The notes under the pieces were generated by a model, which saw only the letters and a list, made by a program, of their open reading frames with translations, had not been told where the DNA came from and searched no databases. Positions 1-13,426 of a stretch of DNA of 18,528 nt are shown here, piece by piece (positions within the stretch are counted from its first letter, which is position 1; each line of letters starts with the position of its first letter). The stretch is from Hymenopellis radicata (taxonomy: Eukaryota; Basidiomycota; Agaricomycetes; Agaricales; Physalacriaceae): assembly GCA_015501595.1 (NCBI GenBank), contig JADNRX010000898.1, positions 1 through 18,528 on the forward strand, given 5' to 3'. The position numbers and the translations under genes are program-made.

Positions 1-640
1 TGGTATGTAACGCCGTGACCCTGCCCCCCGATTGACTGATGGATACAGCTTTGGCAGCGGAGATAAGTTCCGCGCCCATTTCCCGTGCGAGATCGAGCAT
101 GCTCGTGGTAAAGAGGTATGGGTGGACCTGGGCCGTCGCGCCGGGGGGTGCCATGGGGCGAATAGGACTCGGTGACATGCTCTTTGACCCAGAGTAGATC
201 GTCGGGGAGACCCTTGCTCTGTCGGGCTCTGGACGACTCTGCCGCGGGGTCGAGGCCGAGAGTCTTCTCCAAACTCTTCCTACGACCACCACAACCGACT
301 TCAGAGCCCGATTCTGTCGTGCTCGGCTCGCCCTTGCCTTCCCAGCTCCCGCAGTTGACGTAGCGCCACCCCCAGCGGTCCGTTCCGTTGTGCTCCTCCG
401 CTAGCCTGACATGCTCAGAAAAGGACAAGTCGACTAGCTCTTTCGGGTACGCCCATTTGGCGATAAGGCCGCCCGCCTTTCCCGACGCTCCCTGGGCTGG
501 TCCGTGTACGGATGCCTCAAGGATGCGGATCGATGTGGCGGACGAAAAGGCGGGTGGCGGGTCAGGTAGTATGCCGTCGAGCAACCAATGATGCCCGCCC
601 CGATGATGACAACGTTCCGCGCGCCGTCTTCGGGATCCAT
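1..640 (-). CDS. FAD-dependent oxidoreductase (DAO family), 5' part, two frame breaks
   Basis: The protein starts at an ATG at 640 and within 20 residues shows the dinucleotide-binding motif VVIIGAGIIG followed by STAYYLTRHP, the classic N-terminus of D-amino-acid-oxidase-like FAD enzymes. Further on it reads GASGKAGGLIAKWAYP and later AQVHPYLFTTSMLDLA, which are typical of the fungal members. The gene leaves the window at base 1, so the C-terminal half is missing. The reading frame breaks twice. Near 544-547 one base is missing in a run of four (T on the coding strand). Near 143-158 one base is extra in C-rich runs. Protein similarity continues in the shifted frame after each break. The substrate cannot be told; the family oxidises amines or amino acids using FAD. 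An upstream TTG-initiated extension to 673 is open but I prefer the ATG. Confidence 0.8.
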
Positions 641-750
641 GTCTAGAAGTTCAGAGTTATGAGAGTGTTCCAATCAAGTCGAATGAATGACAAAGTCTAG
701 ATTCCATCAAGTGGAACGACCTGCCTCTTTGGGAACAACCCTGATATTGG

Positions 751-833
751 CGCCACGGTAGTAATACTACGCGAAATATCTCCCTACGTTCTCTTTGCAT
801 AGCAGACGACCATTACCTGTCTGCATAAAATAT
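751..833 (+). repeat. 83-bp dispersed repeat, copy 1
   Basis: This segment matches 7224-7306 at 79 of 83 positions by eye and without gaps. It contains a perfect palindrome GTAGTA-A-TACTAC at 758-770 and an inverted repeat GCAGAC ... GTCTGC at 802-824 with an 11-nt loop. It lies about 110 bp upstream of the ATG of the oxidoreductase, in opposite orientation to that gene. The match stops abruptly at both ends. It could be a small non-autonomous element, a structured RNA or a shared regulatory block. Confidence 0.85.
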
Positions 834-1407
834 TCGCAAGTGCAAGAGAATCCAGTAAATTCGCCTCCTAATCACGTCATATCCTCCTGTTCTCCAGAGT
901 CCAAGTCTTGAACGTAAGTATATACTTATATTTTACTCTGGAACTGGAGCTCGTACCACGACTATTACCATCGGGGATGCTTCTTGGCGGTTATAATCAC
1001 GCAAGAAGGACGGCATTCATTCGTTTTTGAAAGAGTTTGAAGGTATCCTGAAATAGCCCTAGTACTGCAAGGTGCCTTCATCACAAAAGAAGAGCCACCA
1101 AGTACTCTTAATGGATAGATGGCCGCATCATTCATTCATTTAGTACATAACAATAAGGCCAGTTGAAGTATGGTTGAAGCTGCAATGGCTGGCGTGGGAA
1201 CCGAAGACGCCAGTACCGCATATACTCAAGATCACAGCGTCCAATGGAGGGAGCGGACAAGCGAAACTTAGTTCTGCCCTTGTCAGCATATCCCATAGTT
1301 TTCGGCACAGACACTCTTCTCGAGTAAGCCATTACCTCGCGATAATGGTAGCAGTTAGCGCAGCTACAGATACTGTACTCACATGTATGACTTACACCGG
1401 CCTTGGA

Positions 1408-1737
1408 GCGTTACGCTCTGGTATAAGCCTCGGCACCTTATACAGACCCCAAAGTCAGCGTTACGCCCACTGTAACCTTATACAGGTATATAGCAGGTAT
1501 TCGACCAAAGCACGGTACCCATTGCCGACGCGCAGACGAGACTCGAGAATACCGCCACAAGAGCGCCGCCATTGATGATTACGTGCCCCAGAGAAGAAAA
1601 ATTCGATTCTGAGGCCTATTTTCCATGATTTTTTCGCGCGTAACGCACCCGGACCTCTACAACGACCGCTGCGTTACGGGTTACGACCTCCTCAACCTTA
1701 CACACAACGGACCCTCCGTTACGCGTTACGGTATAAG
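1408..1737. repeat. Cluster of GCGTTACG and GTATAAG words in both orientations
   Basis: GCGTTACG or its complement occurs at 1408-1415, 1458-1465, 1639-1646, 1671-1678 and 1723-1730. GTATAAG or its complement occurs at 1421-1427, 1437-1443, 1477-1483 and 1731-1737. The two words often sit side by side. Such dense short words in both orientations resemble subterminal repeats of DNA transposons, but no element boundaries or target-site duplications are evident. Confidence 0.55.
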
Positions 1738-2088
1738 TCATACATATGAGTACAGTAGCATGATGCGTCGCGCCAGGTCTCGAAACCGCAGGGCTGTAAT
1801 CTTAGCACGACTCTGGGAAGGACGATCATTGGTCAGAAGCATCGTCGCCATCCGTGCTGAAAGAGGAGTCAGCGGTTAACTGCTATTCAACAAGGATGAA
1901 ACGAAGAACACCGGCCCCTCGCCGAACGACTGATTTCATTCTGAGTTTGCATCCCAGATGATGGTTGTGACAAAAAACGATAGTAGGTGTATTAAGTAGA
2001 AGTAAACTTGAACACGATTATTAAAAACGAATGGAAGGTTCAACGTGACGAACAAATTGAAAGAGTGAAAACACCAGCGATCAGCTTC

Positions 2089-4331
<2,243 letters not shown>

Positions 4332-5094
4332 AATGTATTGGCCGATTCTCCAGCAACCGACACTTTTTAAGTATGGGAATTGTGCGCGTACCTGGTGCTG
4401 ACAAAAGCCGTTTTCGAAGGTGATTACCGACCAATTGCCGACTCCATGAGTGCTAGGGCTGACTAAGGAGAGCAGTGCGATATGGATACGGACATGAACG
4501 GTATGATTCATGCACTCAGCATCCCTGCCAGAGCACTGCGGACAGTCAATCGACGTCTGTCATAGAACTTAGAAGAAAAGTATTAGCAAAAATGAAGACT
4601 ATCTCAGATCTGGAAGACCTGGAGGATCTTACTTGCTTCTCGTGGTCTCCTCTGAGTGTTCACTATGCAGGGGCTCCTAACTTTGTGAACAGTTACGAAT
4701 TTAGACATCTATTCGCGTACAGTTCGCGTGTAGTTCGCGGGTAGTCTTGACAGAAATGATTTTGCGGACAGAGTAGCAGCACAGTGCGATTAGCAACACT
4801 GGCGGGGCTTCAAGCTCCAAGCAAGAGCGCGATGATGGTAGCAAGCGGTTCGGGTTTGCGTGACATGTTATGTGACCACTACTCGCCCTCACACGCCACC
4901 ACCGAGGCCTCCCATGTCGAACCCTAGGCCTGTGTCGAATCCATCCCAAAACACGCCTCAAACTGTCTAAACGCTGTAAGTGCTTTCTTTGGTAATCTCT
5001 TCCGGGATTTCCGCATCTGTCTACTACTTAACAGTAACGAAAAACTAGCAGTGAACGATTTTTCGAGTCTTACGATTTGCGTGACAACGGGGGG
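4332..5094. promoter_or_regulatory. Divergent intergenic region, carboxylesterase / DUF1479
   Basis: This 0.76 kb stretch lies between two divergently transcribed genes and must hold both promoters. It contains a small tandem repeat (4712-4744). I see no convincing TATA box or protein-coding exon. A short ATG frame at 4914 ends at a nearby TAA and could be an upstream ORF or part of an unrecognised first exon of the DUF1479 gene. Confidence 0.45.
4712..4744 (+). repeat. Three tandem 11-bp repeats
   Basis: Three consecutive 11-mers read TTCGCGTACAG, TTCGCGTGTAG and TTCGCGGGTAG. They differ only at positions 7-9. They lie in the divergent intergenic region, about 380 bp from the carboxylesterase ATG and about 350 bp from the candidate DUF1479 start. 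Confidence 0.7.
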
Positions 5095-6963
5095 ATGGGT
5101 CACGGGAAAACCTCGGATAAAATACCAGTCGAACTGGCATCGCCCCCATCTTCTCTCCTCCATCTCACAACCTATCTGCTAGTGCTTTACATCCTCGCAA
5201 TTCTCGCGCACGCTTTGACGCGCCCCTTGTCGCGGTCTGTGGCTACGGTCGCGTCCGCGCAAGCCCAAGGCGGAGGGCTCTATCGCGGCGATCTTCGCAT
5301 CCCTTGACGCTAACAAGTCTGCGGACGGTCTGCCTGAGAGGTTTGGCCAGCTCAAGCGCGATATATTCCGCGAAGGCCTCGTGCAGAGCTGGCGCGAAGT
5401 CGTGGCGGAGCTCGAGGTAGTCACTGACAAGGTCGTTGCCAAAGGATCTGAGGTAACTTAGGTGTGGTTCTTTCAGTATTAACCTCACCTCTCTTACCTG
5501 TGAAGATGATTCCCAAAATCTCCTACGCTGATATCCGTAAAGGGCTCTCGCCTGAGCAGGTCCAGGCTGTCAAAGACGTCGGAAGCGTAATTGTTTCAGG
5601 CGCTGTACCCCCCGAGGTCGGAAAGTTCTCCTTCGGGATTTAACGTGGCACTAACTTCCCCATAGGAAGCTCTTGAATGGAAGGCGTCCATCCGATCATA
5701 TGTTGAAGAAAATAAACTCGGATTAAAGGTAAACAATATCAGTGAAGTTCAACTTCGTATTAAACCCGTTGATAGGCTTCCCTGAGAATGATGTTCAGGT
5801 CTTCGAGCTGTACAACACCAAAGCACAAATGGCAGCGCGTACCCATCCTGCCATTCTCGAGACCCAGCGCGCGCTTCTCTCTCTTTGGCATTCCGAAGTC
5901 TCTCCGGCCAACGTGAGCCTTACCACGCCCATCTCATACTTCGACCGTCTCCGCATCCGGAACCCCGGAGACATGCAGTTCACTTTGGGGCCCCACGTCG
6001 ACGGAGGATCGCTCGAACGTTGGGAGGATCCAACCTTCCGCTCGTTCTACGGTCGAATTCTGGAAGGAGGAAGTAACTGGCGGCTTCACGACCCTTTCGA
6101 CGCTGGGAAGCGCATGGGTCTGTACAGGACCTCTATCACACGCCGTACGCTTCCGTTCTACACTTGGCATGCGCCAGCTTACTGAGCGTGGTTTTAGTAA
6201 CCAATGCTCGATCTTTAGGCCTTTCCAAGGCTGGACGTCGATCTCTGAGACTGGGCCAGGCGAAGGAACGCTTCGACTGTTGCCTTTCCTTAAGCTTTCT
6301 TCGGCTTATATTCTTCTTCGTCCCTTCTTCCGGCCCTCTGTCTGGGCGCTTGTCGGATTGGGAACTGGACCTCGAACACGACGAGTTTCCCTGGCGCGCG
6401 CATCGGGACACAAGAGTTGAATCCGAAGACGCACCCGCATCTCAGGCTGGACGAAACCATGGTAGCTGTGCCAAAGGTGCAGCCTGGGGACCAGGTTTAC
6501 TGTGATTCATTCTGTTCAAAAGGCGGACCATCACTGATCATAGCTCTGAAATAGGGCACTGTGATGTCGTGCATGCTGTTGAAGCTGCACACCAGGGCAA
6601 AACTGATTCTTCAGTCATGTATATTCCGGCCGTTCCGCTTACCGTCGAAAAGTGAGGCTTAGACCGATTTGACTTGTGAAGGGACTGACGAGACTGCAGC
6701 GCCGACTACCTTCGTGATCAACGTGTCTGCTTTGAGAAGGGTCTTCCCCCTCCGTGCGACTGTCTTTCTTTAACAGAGTCTCAGACATGCTGATAATTTT
6801 TTTCAGTGACTTCCCCGGTGGTGACGGAGAGTCCTACAACACTGGACGTGGAGCCGTCGATGATATCGCAACCGCCGAAGGGCGAAGGGCTGTCGGTTTT
6901 GAGCCCTTCCCCACAAATGGAGAGCCTCTCTTCGACGAAGCGAATCGCGTCTTGGGTCTCTAG
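5095..6963 (+). CDS. DUF1479 family protein (YbiU-like putative Fe(II)/2-oxoglutarate oxygenase)
   Basis: The spliced protein matches the DUF1479/YbiU family from SIAAIFASLDANK (about 5280) to the stop at 6961-6963. Key blocks are KISYADIRKGLS, NDVQVFELYNTKAQMAARTHP, FDRLRIRNPGD, GPHVDGGS, NQCSIFRPFQGWTSISETGP and HCDVVHAVE. HVD plus the distant His of DVVHAVE could form the 2-His-1-carboxylate iron site of this fold; the substrate is unknown. Introns include 5453-5505, 5617-5665 and 5729-5775, all short GT-AG. The frame breaks several times by one base: about 5258-5275, at the 5775/5776 junction, 6116-6120, about 6340 and about 6389. The start is uncertain. The ATG at 5095 gives a hydrophobic stretch then ALTRPLSRSVATVASA, which resembles a mitochondrial leader, but it joins the conserved part only across a frame break. 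A missing upstream exon is equally possible. Confidence 0.8.
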
Positions 6964-7223
6964 TCAATTCAACTTGTATTCATTCTATGCATACCTCTCC
7001 GTTCGATGGAGGCGGGTTAAGTAATGGCGAACGCCATTCCTAAAGTGTAGTCGTGAGTTGGGGTTGGATTTTGGTGCGACTTACCCTTGCCACAATGACC
7101 AGTCTGGCGTGCTTCTTTATATGATGATAAAAATCCACTTTTCTTCTGCTGCAGTTGTCCTGACTCTGGCCATGCCCACTGGGGAGCCCAAGACCCATCA
7201 GGTCCGAACGCCAGCTGGTATAC

Positions 7224-7306
7224 CGCCACGTTAGTAATACTACGCGAAATATCTCCCTACCTTTTCTTTGTATAGCAGACGACCATTACCTGTCTGCATA
7301 AAATAT
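7224..7306 (+). repeat. 83-bp dispersed repeat, copy 2
   Basis: It matches 751-833 in the same orientation with four substitutions and no gaps. The GCAGAC / GTCTGC inverted repeat (7275-7297) is fully conserved. In the near-palindrome TAGTA-A-TACTA one arm base has changed. It ends 59 bp before the ATG of the G-patch gene, so it lies in that gene's promoter or 5' leader. Confidence 0.85.
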
Positions 7307-7346
7307 GCATTTAAATTCGTACATCTCTGACGCGACCGTTATGTAA
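7305..7346 (+). promoter_or_regulatory. Upstream ORF in the G-patch gene leader
   Basis: An ATG at 7305 opens a 13-codon frame that ends with ATG TAA at 7341-7346, 19 bases before the main ATG at 7366. Its start overlaps the last bases of the 83-bp repeat. If the transcript begins upstream, this uORF could lower translation of the main frame. ATGTAAGC also resembles a splice donor, so a 5'-leader intron is the alternative. Confidence 0.35.
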
Positions 7347-7365
7347 GCACCTTCTTCTTTCGTCC

Positions 7366-8313
7366 ATGCCACTCGACGGGCACTCTTACCTCGTCGCCCA
7401 AGGATGGTCAGGCAAAGGAACCGGGCTCGACAGGGCGCCATCACCCGCCCCATAACCGTCTCCCAGAAAAAAACTCTCTCAGGCATTGGCAAGGACCGTG
7501 ACGAGGCTTTTCCGTTTTGGGACCAGTATGTTGCACCAATCCAACAGTTACTCGCAAAATTGACTTGTTCAAAGTTTGTTCTCTGCAGCGGCCAAGTCCA
7601 TACAAGTAAAAATAACAAGCAGCGATGAGGAGGAGGATAGTGACGAGGTGTGTTGTTTACTGATAGCACGTACTCCGAGCTAAAGTATCTCAGGACACCC
7701 GTCAGCACCAACGCTGAAACGCACGACTACCGGCATTCTCAGCAACAAACGGCCCATCGATGGCATCCCAGCCACGCCCGACCCATCTGGAAGTAGCACC
7801 CCAATCTCCTCCACCGCACCAATCCAGCGCCTCAGCCTGCTCTCGATGGCTAAACGAGAAGCAGCAAAGCGCGGTCTCTACTCTAAATTCTTCCGCGGAC
7901 CAGTCCTTGGCCCGGATCCCTCTGTCGCATTGCCTTCTCCTTCGCCGACTCCTGCACCATCTATACCTATACCATCCATCGACAAATCCGAACCCAAAAA
8001 GTCTGATAAAGGGAAAGGGAAGACAAAAGAAGAGAAGGCGCTCAAGAGGCAGCGTAGAGTAGAGAAGGCAGAGAGAAGGGAGCGGAAGCGTCTGAAGCTG
8101 GAAGCACGGACTGCTGAGTCTGATGCTGAATCCGAAAAGGTCGCGCGAAAGCGAAAGAGGAAGACAAAAGAGGAGACTCGCAGCGCTGAAACGTCTTCGG
8201 CTGCAGATGCGGGTGTCAAAAAGAAGAAACGACACCGCAAAGTCGAGGTCACCGACGAAGCAACTGACGAGCCTCTTCGCAAAAAGAAACGGAAACGTGA
8301 CAACACTGATTAA
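7366..8313 (+). CDS. G-patch domain protein, GPATCH4/Tma23-like (nucleolar, ribosome biogenesis)
   Basis: The protein starts MPLDGHSYLVAQGWSGKGTG, a G-patch at the extreme N-terminus, and continues with QGAITRPITV, KTLSGIGKDRDEAFPFWDH and FSAAAKSIQVKI, as in the GPATCH4/Tma23 type. A second conserved block, LSLLSMAKREAAKRGLYSKF, is followed by a long tail rich in Lys, Arg and Glu with KKKKR and RKKKRKR runs, typical of nucleolar RNA-binding proteins. Relatives act in ribosome assembly with DEAH helicases; that role is inferred. Introns are 7526-7574 and 7648-7693. Length would be about 284 residues. One base is missing near 7426-7430 (expected GLRQGA) and another near the 7647/7694 junction, where a one-base shift is needed to reach HPSAPTLKRTT. 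It converges on the vWA gene. Confidence 0.82.
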
Positions 8314-8627
8314 CCTCAGTAAACTGGCTTTAGTAGTTGCGATTTTGTCTCGTCAACTCGACACGCACTATAGAACATCATTCGGAGGGAACGGGAGGGG
8401 TTGAGTTCCTCAATCGCACTCAGTTCACTGAAGATTAACCTTGTTTTCAAAGGGTTATATTGGTCGACATCGGGGTAGTAGAATACAATTCCTGTTCGTT
8501 AGTTTTCGGACGACCGGGGGGGGATGTGCAAGGATATCTACACTAGATTGCAATGGATAGCGAGCGCGTAACGATGAACGTGAACATGAGTAAACAGCAA
8601 ACGACGAAATTATACCAAGAGTTCGGT
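8314..8627. other. Convergent intergenic region, G-patch / vWA genes
   Basis: This stretch of about 314 bp lies between the stop codons of two converging genes and holds both 3' untranslated regions. It includes a run of nine G at about 8517-8525. I see no gene or repeat in it. Confidence 0.5.
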
Positions 8628-10329
8628 TTACACTCTGGTGGACCGAAACGCACTCTGCATCGCAATGCGCCGGGCCTGCAGTGTGAACATTGAGGACACA
8701 CATTTCAAGTGAGAATTGGCGACGCACCTGATCCAGGGAAATCGAGCCTTCCTTTAACTCGACCTTCTGTCTCCCATCATCCTCCTCATCGTCGTCATCA
8801 TCATCAAACATGCCCTTCCTCCCAGTATTACGCATTCCTCCAAACGCTGCTTTCCCGCCCGCCAACGAAAACGGTGTTGACGCGACGGCGGTCCCGAACA
8901 CGCTGACGTTTGCTGGCGCACCAAAGGCCGCGAATTCGGTGACCACCTTCCGCGGCGGCGAACCAGGACTGGCTTTGGGACTGCCCGTTGGAGAGAGTGA
9001 CCGGATCGTGGGCGACCGCGGAGGCGTGGCGGGTGTGAAAGAGGAATAGCTTTTGCCGCTGCTCAGATTCCGCATTGCAAGTATTTGTCCGTGAACCGCG
9101 TGCCATGGACCTAGTCAAGGTCAATATGGCTTTCATCTTTTGTAGTAGGAAATATTCACCTTTTTCAAATGCGGACGAGCTTCGCCTAGTGACTGCGCCG
9201 TCATAAACACATCGACGTTGTTCGCCGACTCTGGAGACTCTTTGTATATGCTTTCTATCACCACCTTCTTTGTGCTCTCGTTCCGCAGGAGAAGTTTCTC
9301 GTGAAGCTCCCGAGCGACGTCGTCCACACTCTCGTTGTTACCGAGGATGCGCTGGGCGACCGCGTGTCCTACCTCGCGCACCAAGCGTTCCATGTCGAGG
9401 TTTTCAAGAACACTGCCGACGATGGCGTGTGCGAGGAGATCAGCGGTCGTCAGCGGAAGCATCAAGCCCGACGTGAGATTAGTTATTGCTTTGTAAAAGT
9501 CGGTTGCATACTAGGAGGGGCACCCAACCTGAGGATCAGTAAAGAGATGGGCATAAGCGGACTCACTTGATATCCGCTCAGTGCGGGCTCGCAGGCAACA
9601 AAGAACTGGGCAAATAGGTTAATGTGACTTAGCATCCACAACACGGTGACGTACGAGCGTAATACCACGGCTTGCGAGCGCACGAGCGATTTGCAGGGGA
9701 TCATTGCCATCTGGCGAGCCCTCGTCGAATCCTAGGATAGAATGTAAGCATAAACAGCCATACTGCAGCAAATAAACCCAAGGCAGTACCGTCCCCGTAC
9801 TCCCCAATGCCATGGGGAGGCGCATCAGCAATCAAGACGACCATCTTGGTCGCATTCTCTCGCCAGTCCATATTCAGCGCCTCCACCAGCGCCGCCGTCA
9901 CCGCCTCCGGCCCATCGCCGCCCCCGACGCATACAACCCGGACAGATGCTTATGTACTTGGCTGACATCAGAAGTGAACCCGAAATTCTTGGTGATATAC
10001 GTGTGGTCCTGTGGTGGATGGTCCCGGAAGGCGACGAGCCCGACGCGCAAGTCTTCTTGGGCCTGCAGGCGCCCCGATTCATATATGTGCCCGCATATCT
10101 CTTTGATGTTCTTGGTTGCAGAGGTAATGTAGCTCCCTTGGCTGCCGGTACAGTCTTGCACGAACACCAGATCCCTGCGACCCCCCTTTAAGCAAGTGCA
10201 TACAGAATCGGACAGCACTTACAGCATTTTCCTGTTTGGGTCGAGGTGGGCGTTGTACTGCTGCTCGCTGAAGACAGGCTGGTAGGACTGGGAGCCCGCG
10301 GCGCCTTCGAAATCCATGTCCAAGTCCAT
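8628..10329 (-). CDS. von Willebrand factor A-domain protein with acidic C-terminal tail
   Basis: The start [20 protein letters not shown] at 10329 leads into [16 protein letters not shown]. Here DCTGS is a DxTxS version of the vWA metal-site motif. The domain continues with [66 protein letters not shown] and [18 protein letters not shown]. After it come a helical region ([19 protein letters not shown]), a Ser/Pro-rich stretch ([17 protein letters not shown]) and an acidic run [11 protein letters not shown] before the last exon [15 protein letters not shown]. The domain resembles that of Dictyostelium-type vWA alpha-kinases (VwkA), but I see no kinase domain. Length is about 465 residues. Frame breaks: a G5 run at 9921-9925 (one G short of GGGDGPEAV) and about 9076-9080 (one base short before MRNLSS). 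The function is unknown, probably metal-dependent protein binding. Confidence 0.82.
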
Positions 10330-10617
10330 GATGATGCTGGTTGTTCAAGTTCAAGTTGCAGTTCAAGCTTTCGAAATCAACAAATCTCCAGCCTAGATGA
10401 TGCAGTCAGGACGCAAGAAATGAGGAAAATCGCTTGTTTGAGCCTGCACGAAATTGAACAGGCCGTAAGAAAGGAGTCACACTGCGGGCATAGTAAGATC
10501 CGATTTTTGATTATCCCCCCCAACACGTGTTGATCACACGCGCCATGGGCAAGGCAACCTGCTCCCTCCCTCATTCAACGCAGAATTAGAAGGGAATTCT
10601 ATTAAAACAGCTGTACA

Positions 10618-13250
<2,633 letters not shown>

Positions 13251-13426
13251 GTCGAGGGCTGTGAGAGCACCGGAGCAGACGAAGGAGCAACGGAAGCGGC
13301 TGACAGTGGACTATCGTGAATAGAGCAAGCCTAGTCTGGAACGCGTCAATTCGGCATATCGGCACCCTTCCCACGGTCTGACTTCACTCTTCGGAGCCTT
13401 TGCCTCCTCTCATCTTGACTCTCAAC
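13251..13426. promoter_or_regulatory. Short divergent promoter, Miro / F-box gene
   Basis: Only 176 bp separate the two divergent start codons, so promoter and leader sequences of both genes must be packed here. The part next to the F-box gene is pyrimidine-rich (CTTTGCCTCCTCTCATCTTG, 13398-13417), as is common near fungal transcription starts. No clear TATA box is visible. Confidence 0.6.

Larger units (their letters stand above)
641..2088. other. Gene-free stretch between oxidoreductase promoter and carboxylesterase 3' end
   Basis: This 1.4 kb stretch separates the start of the oxidoreductase from the stop of the carboxylesterase. It contains one copy of the 83-bp repeat (751-833) and a cluster of GCGTTACG and GTATAAG words (1408-1737). 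Open frames here (for example 1174-1575) show no recognisable protein and cross the word cluster, so I do not call them genes. The composition looks like degraded mobile-element or promoter DNA, but no transposase is visible. Confidence 0.6.
6964..7365. other. Intergenic: DUF1479 3' end and G-patch upstream region
   Basis: This 0.4 kb stretch holds the 3' untranslated region of the DUF1479 gene and the promoter and 5' leader of the G-patch gene. The second copy of the 83-bp repeat (7224-7306) and a short upstream ORF (7305-7346) lie in its right third. No protein gene is visible in the remainder. Confidence 0.6.

Noticed and set aside
1174..1575. Open frame of 133 codons
   Set aside because: It runs through the GCGTTACG word cluster, shows no recognisable domain and has no supporting introns or neighbours.
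4332..4511. In-frame upstream ATG at 4511 extending the carboxylesterase by 60 residues
   Set aside because: The ATG at 4331 directly opens a good signal peptide, whereas the extension has no family similarity.
7702..8306. Long minus-strand frames opposite the G-patch gene
   Set aside because: They are by-products of the Lys/Arg/Glu-rich plus-strand sequence, which explains their Ser/Phe/Leu-rich composition.
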